64,000 nt of DNA from Typhlomys cinereus (GCA_023101885.1 JALPQD010000514.1:1387427-1451426); one strand, 5' to 3'. Shown: positions 34,830-47,004, counted from the first letter of the stretch. Numbers and translations: made by a program. The notes: generated by a model from the letters alone, not told the origin.

Positions 34830-35107
34830 ATGGCTTGGGTCAGTATAACGTGTCCTTCATAGCCTTATGCATTTGAGCACTCGGTTCCAAACTGGTTGTT
34901 AGGAATGGTTATGACGCCTGTGAGACATGGGACATGGCTGCAGAGATAGGCCATCATGGGTGGGCCTTTGAGGCTTGTAAATGTATCCCACTTCTGCTCT
35001 TGTTCTTTCCACAATAGACTGTACTTTGAACCGTGATCCAAAATCTTGCCTCTCACATTGCTTTTCTCAGATATTTTGTCACAACAATGAGGAAATTAAC
35101 TAATACA
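34830..35107 (+). repeat. Rodent MaLR-type LTR
   Basis: gagataggccatcatgggtg, ggcctttgaggcttg, then ttgaaccgtgatccaaaatc, and the 3' end ttctcagatattttgtcaca with ggaaattaactaatac. This is the order of the 3' two-thirds of a common rodent MaLR LTR. The 5' TG border is not clear. Confidence 0.6.
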
Positions 35108-36837
35108 TAAAGTTAGCTTGGATGGGGTTGGAGCAGTTCTGCTAGAATGGCCTCTTTGCTCGGGTTATAGAGGTGCAGGGGAAGGAGGTACAAGGGAAGC
35201 CAGGATGCTGTGTCACCCCTTGAAATAGCTTCTGCCCTACGAGGTTTTTTTTAACTACATTCTTGCCATTCTCAATACCTAACACGTTTACTTGCAGTGC
35301 TAGTACACAAATTCATGGTTGTATCATGGAGCAATCCTGGGTTAATATTGATTGTTATTTATTCTAGTATCCCCCCTATTAATTCCTGGAAATACTCAAT
35401 ATTGGAAATATTGACTTCTGGACTACCAGAATTCATTAGATAGTTCTAGTGGAAGGAAGATTTCTGCTCTTGACCACTTAAGAGCATTTTTTAAGACCTT
35501 GGTATATCCATTTAAAGAAGAAAACTAATTTAATAAGATTAGCTTACTCTCTTCCAAGTCTAGTATTCCTTTTAGCCATGAAAGCCAAGTAAATATCTTG
35601 GGCTTATTTTTTGTATTATATCTTTCTCAGAAATCTATAAATACTCGCTTTTGAAAACCATCATTGGCTGAATTTATTATTTTTATAGAAAGTATTCCAG
35701 CTGGTCAAGATGGGATCAGAGAATTCAAATTTAACTACTCTGCCATCCTGTTGATTGGCTCTAGGCAGGGACATCAGTAGTTGTTAAGCAACTGAATGGA
35801 AGAACATTGTAAAAGGTACCTCTTGGAAGGAGTGCGCAACATGTCTCTAAGGTGTCCTGCCAAACTCGTATCAGAATTTGATTAGACATCTATCTACATC
35901 TTAATAATGGTCACAGTGAAATATGTTAAATACATTGCATCAATGCAAACTCCAAATGATATGAAACACTATAGAACAAAGGGCCATATTTCTGTCACAA
36001 AGGATATGAACAGCCATATTGCAAGGAACCATGGGAGGAGATGGCATGGAACTAGCAGACTAAAGCTTTGAGACCCACTGGAATGCACAGACCTTACTTG
36101 GATCCTAATTTTATTCATTGAGTACAAAAGTTATCAGATAATAGAAGGAATGCAAACCCAGAATGATACTGGCTGGTGTTCAAGATTAAAATGAATTCTT
36201 AGTTTGTGATCATTGTGACACTTAATTATCACTTTATTTTTAAGTTGTGCTAATCTTGTAGAGAAACTGGAATACTTTCAGATGAAATTAAATGCATAAT
36301 ATTGAAGTTAAGCAAGATATTGAATATTATATGCAACTCATCTGAAAGTTAGACTTCCATTCCACTGGGAACTTAACTTCTTTTGAGCAATTAATGTATT
36401 GAACAAATGACTTACACATCCCTTCTGACAGACTCAGGAATGATTGACATTCTTCTGTCAATCAAATGCATATGCTACATGCATGACACATGGACAGATG
36501 AAACTATTTAAATTGAATCCTAACATAACAAGATTTTACTTCAAAAAGTATTTTGATTTTGATATTGTTTTACTTCATTACAACATATTTGACCTATGAA
36601 CTATATCATACAGCAAATATTCTCTACTGAACATTGGTATGAGATGTAAGAAATATCAGAGCACTGTAGAATAACATTGTCAAAGAGGTTAACTGGTAAG
36701 AAGCATTTACTCAAATTAGTTGAATGAGCAAATGAAATATTTAGTATAGTTGAATTTTCTTTTGAAATCAAAATCTTTGTACTCAGTACATTCATTCTTA
36801 TTCAGTGAATACTTTGTTGATTTTCTAATTTTTTGAG
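35108..36837. other. No recognised feature
   Basis: 1.7 kb of A/T-rich sequence. I see no SINE, LTR or coding signal. It is the longest stretch in the first half with so few recent repeats. Confidence 0.4.
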
Positions 36838-37010
36838 GGATATGTGTGTACACATGCATGCATATATCCAGTGCTTGAGTGGAAGTCCAAGGGTAACTTT
36901 AAGGACTTTGCTCTCTCTTTCTACCCTGTGGCATCAGACTGAGGCCACCAGTTTGTTTTCTGCTTATTTGTTTCTGTGCAAGGACTTCTACTTATTGATC
37001 CATTGCATTG
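36838..37010 (-). repeat. tRNA-derived SINE, diverged
   Basis: gtacacatgcatgcatatat, then ggaagtccaagggtaacttt, parallels the inverted SINE at 47100 (ggaagcccaagggtgacttc). The 3' part with cttctacttattgatcca may be the inverted head. Confidence 0.5.
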
Positions 37011-37132
37011 GTTCACTTATTGATCTTTCAAGATTTTCAAGAGCAGGTACTCATTCTTTAATACACAGACAAGTGCTTAGAGTTGAGTGCTCTTATTCTG
37101 CCTTTTGTTTGTTTTGTTTTGATATTACACTT

Positions 37133-37190
37133 ACTGTGCAAGGCAGCACACACCTATAATTCCAACACTCTGGAGGCTGAGGCAGGAAGA
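37133..37190 (+). repeat. B1 fragment
   Basis: aaggcagcacacacctataa, ttccaacactctggaggctg and aggcaggaagactg are the left half of a B1 (7SL-derived) SINE. The right half is replaced by unrelated sequence. Confidence 0.75.
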
Positions 37191-37923
37191 CTGAATACTT
37201 AACATTTTTCTGTGACCCATCCCTCCCCTTCCAAAAAAGGAAAAGAAAAAAAGGCAAGAGGAGGAGGAGTGCTACTAGTCTAAACTGTGTAAGGATTCTG
37301 GCTCTGTTCCCAGCACCACTATCCCCCCCCAACAAGAAGGAAGTTTTACTTTCATTATTACAGTGACCCTTCTCTTTATAAACTGTTACATGATTATGAA
37401 TGAAAAGCTCAAATGTGCCCAAAGAGGCTCTATTGCCTCACCAGATACAACCAATGTAAGAATGGTTACTTTGCTTTTCTTAAATTCTTTTTATTGTAAT
37501 TTTATATTTTCATCCACACAATAAAGATTAAATAATTTTGATATCTATTCTAGCATGTATTCTTAAAAATAAAAAAATTAGTAAAACAGCATCTTATGTC
37601 TTCATTGGAGGGAGAGTCAGTTCATGTTATCAAATGCAATGTAGCCACTTCATGAATAGTTCTCACTTACATCTAAGAAATGGTTCTGCAATGTAGATTT
37701 CCTTATGTATTTCTCCTTTGGGTTATTGTCTATCTAACAAAATAGGAGTCTCTGGGTTTCTAGGGAACAGGATCAGTTATCCAGTGCATATGGCCAGAAG
37801 GACAAAACCCAATATGATCTGCCCTTCCAGTAGTGTGTCACCATGTTTTGCATAAGGATATCTCTGTTATCCCCCCAGTGAACACTGGACCCATTTTTAC
37901 TTCATAGAGACAATTTAAATTCA
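37191..37923. other. No recognised feature
   Basis: Unique-looking. It includes a short A/G stretch at about 37235-37268 and a C run at 37323-37331. Confidence 0.4.
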
Positions 37924-38070
37924 ACCCAGAATGATTACACTCTTGTAATTCTACCACTTAGGTGGGTGAGTGGTTTGCCCTCAGTATGAATCCAGCCTGG
38001 GTCACAGAGTGAGTTCCAGCCTGGCTTGGACTGTTACAGTGCGAAAGCCCCTTTCAGAAAAACAAAACCC
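37924..38070 (+). repeat. B1 SINE, diverged
   Basis: ctcttgtaattctaccactt, tcagtatgaatccagcctgg, gtcacagagtgagttccagc and ctggcttggactg, followed by an A/C-rich end. The full B1 length is present, but the middle 'gaggctgaggcaggag' is degraded to gggtgagtggtttgcc. Confidence 0.7.
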
Positions 38071-38093
38071 AAACTGAAAGAAGTGATGATGAC

Positions 38094-38250
38094 CCCTTTA
38101 AAAAATGCAGTTTGCTGTGAAGCCAAGACCTTGAGTCAGAAGACCAATAGTCCATGCGTCAGAAGGGGACAATGGACTTCTGACCTCCACATGCCCATGG
38201 CACATGTGCCCCATCCTCAAGATAAAGAAATAAATGTAAAATAGTTAAAA
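38094..38250 (+). repeat. tRNA-derived SINE, diverged
   Basis: The second half is best kept: ggacttctgacctccacatg, then an A-rich end aaataaatgtaaaatag. The head with gccaagaccttgagtcagaa is weak. It lies against the next SINE at 38256. Confidence 0.5.
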
Positions 38251-38255
38251 ATGTA

Positions 38256-38515
38256 GGATCTGGGGAGATGGCTTAGGTGTTAAAGACTTTGCCTTGCAAG
38301 TAAAAGGATTCAAGGTCAGATTGCCCAGATTCCACATAAAAATGCTGGGTGGATAATGTGTCAGTTTGCAATTCTAACCCTGGAATGTGGAGTCTCAGAA
38401 ACTCCAGAGCAAAGCAATAAGGAGGCAGAGCAATCCAGGATGATTCCCAGTGTCACTCTCGGTCCTCCACAGGCACACACACACAAATGCCCTCTTATAT
38501 ACACACACACATACC
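38256..38515 (+). repeat. B2-like SINE, full body
   Basis: ggatctggggagatggctta, aaaaatgctgggtggataat, caaagcaataaggaggcaga, gcaatccaggatgattccca and a CA-rich end. Its box B (aaggtcagattgcccag) is damaged by a few substitutions. No clear target duplication. Confidence 0.8.
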
Positions 38516-38523
38516 AAATGTTA

Positions 38524-38870
38524 TAGCATAGGTTGACTGCCCTTATTTGAAATATGTGGGACCAGATATTGTTGAACTATTTTTGCTTTGGAATATATTC
38601 ATATTCATAGTATATCTTAAGAAAGGATATATATTAGGAAAGGAGGCCTAAGTCTGATATATCTTAGGAAAGGAGGCCAAAGTCTAACATATAAATCACA
38701 CACAAATCTTGAAGGTGATTGTCTGTTATGACAGATACATGATTTTTTTGTGTGTGTGTGAGGCTAAGTTTGTTTACCTACTGGGCCATCATTACTGTGC
38801 TGTGGCATTGATGTTCAAAGTCTCAGATTTGGGACTTCCAGATTAGAGATGCTCAACCCAGATAACTGCC
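38524..38870 (+). repeat. Ancient mammalian DNA transposon with a 31-bp tandem duplication
   Basis: tatgtgggaccagatattgt, gctttggaatatattcatat and the 3' end agattagagatgctcaaccc are diagnostic of an old mammalian DNA transposon with palindromic ends ('gcatcccttatccaaaat... attagggatgctcaacc'). I cannot give its library name with certainty. A 31-bp segment beginning taggaaaggaggcc is repeated in tandem at 38634-38695. Confidence 0.7.
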
Positions 38871-40149
38871 TTATGATGCTCTTCTTCACTAATGCTCTCT
38901 CGATATTACTACTGTGTTTTGTCCTCTATTAATGGAATGACTTCTAAACTACAGAGCAAACACTTGATTTGGGGAATTCTTTTTTAGCTCAACTGTGTTA
39001 GACTTAAATATTCCTAAGGTCTATCTTGTGTCTCCTCCTCCCTCCAGTCTTTTCTACTGTCTCCCTTCAAAAGAAACATCCAGTTGCTACATCTGAGCTC
39101 AACCACTAACAGAAGATAGACTTACCCAACTAGATAGGAAATCAATTTGAGAAGTGAGTTTTGCACAAAAGTACAAAGAATTCTATTCTATTTGATAAAA
39201 TTGCTTGACTGCTTGCAGAGCCCCATGTTATAGCAGCTTCATACATTCCAGAGAATTTTCCTCTAACCCGTGAAGGAATGGAGCACATGTTTATATTCTT
39301 GTTTTAGCAAGACTTAGATGCCAGCGCTACTTGGATCTGTTTGCAGAGCTCGTCCTTGACCAAGACTAGACAAGAACCTGGTCTCCTGCATCTGAGTATG
39401 AGGCTCTGCATGCCCCACACTGTGATCAGCCCAGTGTTTTGTGGAATTCAGTCTCATGCAGGATCTCACTTCCCAGGCAGTAACATTTCTGCAGGCTTCC
39501 ATGACCCGCACATGGCCAGACTGAATTCAAGCTGAGTTTGTGGGCTGTGGGAGCAGAACTAGCTTCCATAGCCTGGGCCTTTCTGCTTTACCACAGACCC
39601 CTCTGCTTCCCAACACAAACCCCAGCCCCACTGGGTTTTGCCAGAAGAGCTGAACACACTAGAGATGTCTGCATGTGTTTCTCCTTTCCAAGGTCTTGGT
39701 TTTTTTCCCCCAATGGCAGCCAGAAATCTGTTTGCCCAGGAACAAGGTCATCTGATCATTTAGCATAGTCATTTTATTTCCTTCATTATACATGACCTCT
39801 CTCAGAGTTCTGACTGTGTATATATAATAAGTTTTTTTCTAAAGAAATGTGATTCATTCATTATATTTTCATATCCTGTTACATTGATTAGACCTTTCAA
39901 GTATTGTAATTTACAAAATCTCTGGCACAGGAAGGCAGGGAGTTGAAGAGAGTAGAGACGTGACCAAGCAGTTCAAAATCCATCTTGTCTTCAGTACCCA
40001 ATGTCTCATTTAATGCAAACATTTGGTATGTCATCTCAAAATATTAGGTCTAATGGCATGTGCCATGATTTTGGAAAGTGGCCAGAAACATCACAAATTC
40101 AAGGCCCTTTTGGACTACCTTGGAGACCCTTTTGTGTGGAGTAAAGCTA
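38871..40149. other. No recognised feature
   Basis: 1.3 kb of unique-looking sequence, fairly G/C-balanced at 39320-39770. Open frames there (65-76 codons) lie on both strands and look like chance. Confidence 0.4.
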
Positions 40150-40360
40150 TTTATCCCTTGTCAGTTAGAAGCCAAACCAAGGAGGAGTAGGAGGATGGTG
40201 GGTGTCATGATATGCTCTTGAATGACACTTCCTAATAACCTTGAATCTTCCAATCAGGCCTCACCTCCCAGATGTTTGCCTCCCTCCTGGCAGCAGTATG
40301 GGCTGGGGACCAAGCCTTAACAGACAGACTTCTGGGGGAACACGTAAGATCTAAAATGGA
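40150..40360 (-). repeat. MaLR/ERVL-type LTR-like repeat
   Basis: caatcaggcctcacctccca, gatgtttgcctccctcctgg, gggctggggaccaagcctta and cttctgggggaacac match the inverse of a common rodent LTR-like repeat ('aggccccacctcc... ccagctggggaccaagtg... tgggggacat'). Confidence 0.55.
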
Positions 40361-40965
40361 GCAGTTACTTAAATGCCTCACATTTATCTATTGTGTGTGC
40401 TTAACAAAGTGTTGCTATGGGTACACATGCCCTGAGATAAGTCTCACCCTAGAAACACCTGAAAATAGAAATAGGTCAAAGAATCTCAATAGTAATTCAC
40501 TCACCTGCAGAACAGACTTAGGATCAGGGTACACCGTTCTTTATTACAAGTATAGTGATATGGCAAAACTTTGATTTTTACACCTGGCACATATCCCAGG
40601 CTCAGGCCTCTGCTCCCATTATCCCACTGTGCAGGGGGCACAGTCTTCCCCCTTTCCATCATTTCCTTTGGATAAATTCTGACCCTTTCACTAAAACCAA
40701 ATTCCAATAGCATCACCTCTGCAGAGCTCTATGAATCCATTTGTAGAATTTGATATAACTTACTCTCTGACTCCAGGATATGTGCTATAATCATAAATTA
40801 GAAAATATGCATTACAATTGCCAACCCTAGAGTTTGAAGATGAAATGTCATGTAAGTGGCCATTCTTTTTTATTTGAAATTTTAGTTCCAAAGCATCCCT
40901 ATCTGCTTCCTGCTTTTCCTATACATTCAGGCTCGACCCTATAGCAATCTGAAGGAAACACTGAA
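40361..40965. other. No recognised feature
   Basis: Unique-looking sequence between two LTR-like repeats of opposite orientation. Confidence 0.4.
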
Positions 40966-41302
40966 TGTCATGGTTTGAAATGTCCCCCCACAGTCTCATG
41001 TGTTTGGGAAGGTCATAGCACCTTTGGGAGGTGGAGCCTTGCTGGAAGAAGGCAGTCATAGGGGTTAGGCCTTGAGGTGGATTAGTCCCATAGTATTTCT
41101 AGAAGAGATTTGCCCATAGTGGTCTTGCAGCTCTCAACCTCCAAGATGTCTGCAGTGACTTAGCCTGCCTCCAGCTTCTGCCAGTCTGTTATGTCTTTTC
41201 TGCCAAGAAAGGCCTATTTCTGTCCTCTGGACTTGTAAATCTCATTTAAGTTGCTTGACTTTGGGTGTTCTTTCACAGCAACAGATAAGAGTAACTAATA
41301 CA
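40966..41302 (+). repeat. MaLR-type LTR, near full length
   Basis: Begins tgtcatggtttgaaatgtcc and has ccacagtctcatgtgtttgg, then gggaggtggagccttgctgg and cttgaggtggattagtccc. It ends tttcacagcaacagataaga with gtaactaatac. Start, order and 3' end are all typical of MaLR LTRs. About 337 bp. No flanking internal sequence, so a solo LTR. Confidence 0.78.
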
Positions 41303-41739
41303 CTGAATAAAAAAGCTTTTCAGTACTACTGCAATTCAGATGTGTGGATGATGACATAGATTGAGAATGGACCAATGGACTAGTTGGGGAGGAAAGCCAA
41401 GATGGGATAATGATTTTTGTTACTGTTTGTTTGTTTTGTTTTAGAGATATACTGTTATGTGTTCCAGGCAGGTCTGGAAATTCACTATATGTAAACATCT
41501 ATATAGGCTATGTATGTATAGCTGAGGTTGACGTTGAACTTCTGATCCTTCAGAAGTTTATGCTAGTAGGCAAGCACTACACCGAACTGAGCTCTATCCA
41601 GTCTGCTAATTTGTATGTGTTTGTAAATTCAGTGCCCACTTCAGCATCATAACCTCTTCATTGAAAGGTGAGGGACAGTAAGAGAAAATGTAGCAGCCAA
41701 CATTTTCATGTTCTTTCCAGTGAACAGGCAATCTCTCTT
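41303..41739. other. No recognised feature
   Basis: Unique-looking. It includes tgtttgtttgttttgttttagag at 41424-41446, possibly the tail of an old SINE. Confidence 0.4.
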
Positions 41740-41755
41740 AAAAGATGACTTTTTA

Positions 41756-42030
41756 GGACTGGAGAGATGGCTCAGGTTTTGAGACTCTTTCTCACAAGCA
41801 GAAGGTCCTGAGTTTGGACACCAGGTCCTACATAAAAATGCCAAGCCAAAGCCAGGCCTGCACTTCTGGCTCTTATGGGCAGAGTCTGGGAAATCCTAGA
41901 GCGAAGGAAGAAGGAGGTAGAAGCAATCCAGGATGATTCCTGAAGTCACTTTTAGTCCACCACAGGGATACACAGAGCCCTCTGATATACTTACACACAC
42001 ACACACACACACGCACACACACACAAATTT
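41756..42030 (+). repeat. B2-like SINE adjoining retro-insert copy 2
   Basis: Head ggactggagagatggctcag, box B region gagtttggacaccaggtcct, body aaaaatgccaagccaaagcc, gcgaaggaagaaggaggtag, gcaatccaggatgattcctg, (CA)n at about 41990-42026. Flanking copies of the target: aaaagatgacttttta at 41740-41755 and aaaagattgcttttta at 42040-42055. A third version lies at 43051. Confidence 0.88.
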
Positions 42031-42078
42031 AAAAAATTAAAAAGATTGCTTTTTAAAGGCAAAGCAGTTCATCTTACA

Positions 42079-43050
42079 TTGTTCTGCCCAAAGATTCAGG
42101 TAATTCACAATTTTTTATTTAGACAGGCCTTAGAATTGTGACCTTGGAGATTTACAGCTGCTGGAGGAAAAAGGTCTCCTCTCCTACGTAGATTACGTGC
42201 AGCTCTTGGCTTTTACAAAAGTGACTATTCCAGAGAAGATGACAGGTTTTCTTTACTACCTCTTGCCTAAATCCACAGTAAGACTGCTAAGCTCCTTTCG
42301 TTTATCCCACCTGCCTTTCCAATTACAATGGTTCAATCCTTACGTTTAGATCTCGTAGGCTTAATATGTCTGTTTGCCTCTTCCAGATTAATATCCATAA
42401 AGCTTCAAACGTGGGGACCTCTAGACCATCTCAGCATGACCTCTAGACCATCTCAGCATCTCATAGATGAAGACACCAGACTGCTCACACTTCGTTCGCC
42501 CCAACTCAGCAGGAAGTAGTTAAGAGCAGTCATCACCCCTCATCCCCTGAGCAGTCTGGGTCTTGGGGGAATAAGGCAGGTTTAGAGCAGCCATGCTGGG
42601 TCATCTCTGAAAGTTTTTGAAGGTCGTCATCATTATCATCACCCCCCCCATTACCCTAAGGGAACATACCCTTTGCCAACTTCCCCCAGCCCTTAGGAAA
42701 GGATATGGGGATTAGCTCTCCCTTACAGATAGGCCCCACCTCGAAGTGGGCACAAGATCAACTGGGTTGGGCCCAATGTGAAGTAACCAATGAGGAAAAG
42801 CCATTTTCCCAAGCCTGCCCAAATTTATACATAATCTAGACCCTGGCAGCTATTTTTGGCACCTGTCCCGCCACATGTGTGGTCCTTAAGTTCTTTTCTA
42901 GCTCTATGCCCCTCATGGATTCCAAACCTGGAGTCTATGAGTTCTCCAGGGCATCCTAGCACCTCATGGCACTCCACATCTGGAGTCTGTGAGTTCGGTT
43001 CTTTCTCTCCTCTAATAAAACTCTACCTTAATCCTCAAAAAAATGAAAGA
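42079..43050 (+). repeat. LTR-like retro-insert, copy 2
   Basis: A 972-bp segment between direct repeats of about 39 bp (42040-42078 and 43051-43089; four mismatches by eye). Its 3' part has a CCAAT box (42787-42791), a TATA-like tttatacata (42824-42833) and AATAAA (43014-43019). Seven A bases follow 18 bp later at 43037-43043. It shares gaataaggcagg and agagcagccatgctggg with copy 1. A 21-22 bp unit beginning cctctagaccatctc is duplicated at 42418-42460. The first 340 bp are not seen in copy 1. Confidence 0.75.
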
Positions 43051-43089
43051 AAAAGATGGTTTTTTAAAGGCAAAGCATTTCATCTCACA

Positions 43090-44577
43090 AGATAGTACAT
43101 AGAAATAGCAAAGGCTCTAACCTCAAAGAGAAATGTCCTCTATTTATTTGACTTTGTTTTCTCTCCTGTCCCAGTTGGATAAGGTATCTTCATTTCAAGA
43201 GTGAGAGACAAGAATGATTATGAGGTTTGTGGTTAAATTCTTGGGCTAATTTTTATCTTCTCCCACTTGATGGATTTCTTTGTGGTTCTCAAGTATTTAT
43301 TAAACATAAAATATTTTGACTGTGTTTCTTACATAGTCATATGAATACCATTAGTATAAATATGAGAAATTAATATGAAAAATAGTAGTGTACAGCACTG
43401 TGGGTAAGATTGCCAGTTACTGAAGAAACGAAGACTGAAAGTTACTGATCTGAAAACTCCATCCACAATTTTAGTTATATGATTATATTTATTTATTCTT
43501 AGAAAACAAGAATGATCATTCCCATATTCAGGGGTTGAGGCAGAAGTTCAAACCTTCAGTTGTATTTCTGCTTGGGAAAATAGCAGAGATCTAAAATTAG
43601 TCTTATTAGGCCACAGATATGTACCCAGCCAAATTTAATATGGGATTTTAAAGTTCACAGAGTTAAATGGTTCAAAGTCACACTGTAGAAAGCAGATAGG
43701 ATATTCAGTTTTCAGCATGTTCTTAGTTTTACTTGGTAAGCCATCAAAGTAATTTAAGGAATGTATTTACATTTTTTTGACCATGATAGTTAAAATATTT
43801 GGCAACACAAAAAATTATTTGATATTAAATTATTAGCTAGGCATTTAAAAATATTTGCTATAAATTTGTTATACTAAAGAAAGCAGTTGTTTAAAATTAC
43901 AAAGTTCTTAATTCCTAGGCATAATTTTATAGACTTTTATATATTCATCTATAATAATAATATGGTGATGACTACTTTTGCTAGAAGTATGATGTTAGGC
44001 ATTTTTAAAAAGTATATTTATGGTTGTTTCTGTTTTATATAATTGAGTAGATTTAAATTTAGCTCTTACAAAGTAAACTTACATGTAACATTAATCCTTT
44101 TGGTTTTTAAAATGGGCTTATGGCGTTTTATCTCTTTAGCATTTGAAACGAGGCATTCATTGGCAGAGCAAAAACAAGTAGAAGAGTTTAAGGTTTATTC
44201 TTCCATCAGTGAACTTTATGATTGCTTATGACACTAATTATCCTCCCCTAAATCACTCACGGGCGATAGCTTATTCTCTTTATTCTATGAATATTTCTGT
44301 TTTCTCACTGTGACACCCCCATAGGAAATTAGGGGTATCAGTGACTTACACAGTTCAATAAGCTAGCTTTCTGTGAGCCTGGAGGCCAGACAGGGACACT
44401 GCATCCCACCCACTTCCCTGATTCCCTAACCAACAGCATCCAAACATCCAAAATGGAATTGTTAAGAAAAAAAACCCAAATGGTAGAACTGTTAGAAAAA
44501 AATCTTGATCAACAGCTACAGACTTTCCTACAGACTGTTAAATTTCCTTGAAGTCAGAAAATGAAAGCAAGAAGAGT
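43090..44577. other. No recognised feature
   Basis: 1.5 kb of strongly A/T-rich unique-looking sequence with no repeats I can name. Confidence 0.4.
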
Positions 44578-44593
44578 GAGCGCCATCTCGTGG
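44578..44593 (-). promoter_or_regulatory. Candidate CTCF binding motif
   Basis: gagcgccatctcgtgg reads ccacgagatggcgctc on the minus strand. That fits the CTCF core CCASYAGRKGGCRC at nearly every position. It lies outside any recognised repeat. Binding cannot be shown from sequence alone. Confidence 0.5.
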
Positions 44594-45954
44594 AGAAAAT
44601 GTCCCCTGTGCTACCTCAGTCTTCGTTTCATAACATTACTATGTCAAGGACTTTGAGGAATTGCCCAGAAAATAAAGCTACACAACTATAAATGATGGCT
44701 GAAGGAAAGCATGTCTTTCTTAAAAAATCTAAGACACTTGGAATCTTACAATCACAGAGCCAAGCTTCCTTGTCACCTAATAGATATAACTGTCATAACT
44801 ACTGTTCACCTCCCACAGAAACTGATTTTGCGAGGTATTTCAGAGTCGGGACAAGTCTTATCACGCTTTTGTGGCTTCTGACCAACAGTTGTGTGCCCAT
44901 GCAGGGATGAAAGTGAACCACATGCAAACATTTTAAAGCCAGATATTGCCAGATGGCACCAATGGCCATATGTATACTGTGTGTCCGAGGCAGAGAGGAG
45001 CAGAAGTGTTAACAGGTTGCCTTTCAGGATTGTGTGTATTCGTGCTGCAGGTACAGAAAGCCCTCGGTCTGGGAAATGCCCCCAGGCAAACTGGAAGGCC
45101 TCTCCTATCCTGTGCCTTCCATTGCAATTGCTGGTTCCCTATCAGCACAGCTTAGGGCACCATGTTCAGTTCTGTGTCCTGTGTTTCTCCCACATGCCTT
45201 TGAATCTTCTCTCTGACTAGACTGCCACCTCTGTTGGGATGCCCATCATGTCTTCTCATCTATTTCTCATCCATCATATTTCAGCGGCACATTTAAGTGG
45301 CATTTCATAAAGACTTGATGGTACAGTTACTCGTTGACTGATGGCTGTTCCTGGGAAATAGAGACTCTATGTCTTTTATCTCCGTGACACAGTGGTCCAG
45401 AATGATAAAGGTATTTGCTTCTAAACACATGCTTTGTTCTTTCCTCCTTCCCTCTGAGAACTATAGTTGCTTTGTCTTTTTCATTCAAGGCTCAACATTC
45501 TTGGTGTGAAGATATCTCACGCTGCATTATAACCCTTTCACTTGTTTAGTGGAGATCTCTTTGTGAGCAACAAGAAACATTTCTTTTCCATTGTAACATC
45601 CTTAACCATGACTGTGATAACATCTGCATAAATACATATTTGGAACAGACCAAACCACCGTGTAAAAATGTACTCTTGCCTTATTTTGAAAGTTGTCCTT
45701 TACTGACTTTATTTTGGTTACTTTTTCCAAGTTCATGAAAATGACTCCAAAGGTATTTACATAAAAACAATTTGTGCTTTCTTTTGACATTAACAATGAG
45801 ACATACTTTTTTTTCCTCTTTGGGGGTTGATAAAGAAATGTCTGAGAGCAAAGCAAGAACTTCTTAACACCCAGAGAAGACATTGGGGTACCGCTGGCAT
45901 TTGGCATGCTGCAGGGAATCATCAGGTAAGGCTCAGGGCCAAGCCGGTGCATCA
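44594..45954. other. No recognised feature
   Basis: 1.36 kb of unique-looking sequence. Four overlapping forward frames and one reverse frame of 60-110 codons at 44891-45220 have no motif. A reverse frame of 116 codons at 45602-45952 is likewise anonymous. Confidence 0.4.
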
Positions 45955-46065
45955 GTTACTATCATCCTCATTCTCATTTTACAGAGGAGGGAACTTGGAA
46001 CCGGAAGGAGAGCCAGAAAAGGTGTGACCACCAGTTTGGCATACCAGCTGCAGGGTTGACCACTG
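45955..46065 (+). repeat. MIR element fragment
   Basis: catcctcattctcattttac and agaggagggaacttggaacc give the MIR core ('ccccattttacagatgaggaaactgag'). gtgtgaccaccagtttgg and gctgcagggttgac follow as the 3' side. Confidence 0.6.
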
Positions 46066-46104
46066 TCCAATCAGCTGCTTTGACATGTGGGAAAAGGAAA
46101 CATT

Positions 46105-46343
46105 TTTAAAATTTATTTTTAAAGTCTCTTTACATATTTTGTCTTATTAGAAGAAGAAAGAGGAAGGGAGGGAAGGAAGGAGAGAGAGAGAGACATCCAT
46201 GTTTGCTACTATGCATGTGTGGAGGTCAAAGTACAACTTTCAGAAGTGAATTGTCCTCCCACCAAAGGGGCTCCAAGGATTGAACTCAGGTCTCTAGGTT
46301 TGCTGGCAGGCAATTTCATCCCATAAGACATCTTGTAGGCCCC
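46105..46343 (-). repeat. tRNA-derived SINE with purine-rich tail
   Basis: The tail, at 46148-46192, runs agaagaaagaggaagggagg, then gaaggaaggagagag. The inverted box B is ggattgaactcaggtctcta. The end ataagacatcttgtaggccc is the inverted head. Same type as at 3820 and 13360. Confidence 0.65.
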
Positions 46344-47004
46344 AAGGAGTAATTTCAATCTCAAATCCATGATCCATAATATTTGCCTTGGTGAAGAAAA
46401 GAATTGATTGAATTATCAATGAATCTTTAAAACTCTGCTTTTTAGGGATACTAATGTCCTCCCATAAGGGTAAGCCTGGCTCCTAGGTGCCATCGCTGAG
46501 TTATGACATATCTGTTTCACATAACACTTGCTATTATAAAAAATCTGAACTCTTCTTTGTGTGTGAGAAAATTATAATTCTTAAAATATCTGAGTTTTTT
46601 AAAGGATTCATTAAAAGCATAAGTCCAATCTTTTATAGCCAAATGAGCTTGGAAAAACTACACGGATCCATTTGGCCCATGTTGGTGAGCAGATAATTGG
46701 CAAGAGTCTGAGATGCAATTCAGGCTACCACCCTGTAAGTGGGGAGTCTCCCGTCTCCAGAGTCCTGTGAGTGCCTGCGAGAAGCTCTTGTCCCTGGCCT
46801 CACCATCCTGCACTTTGAGTTTGCACTTGCGCATGAAGTACTTGAATCTGCATTCTTAATTTATTAGCAACATTGCCTCTTTTATGTGTTGAGTGACCTT
46901 AACTTGGAATGTTTTGTTTGTTGTTTTTAAAACTTGTAAGCACTTGACACTTGGGAGTTGGTCTCTAGTGCAAACATCTGTGTTTTCAGTTACTGGCTAG
47001 TTTT

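Noticed and set aside
44891..45220. Cluster of overlapping forward and reverse frames
   Set aside because: Five frames of 60-109 codons overlap on both strands. None shows a motif, so they are most likely chance in a G/C-balanced stretch.
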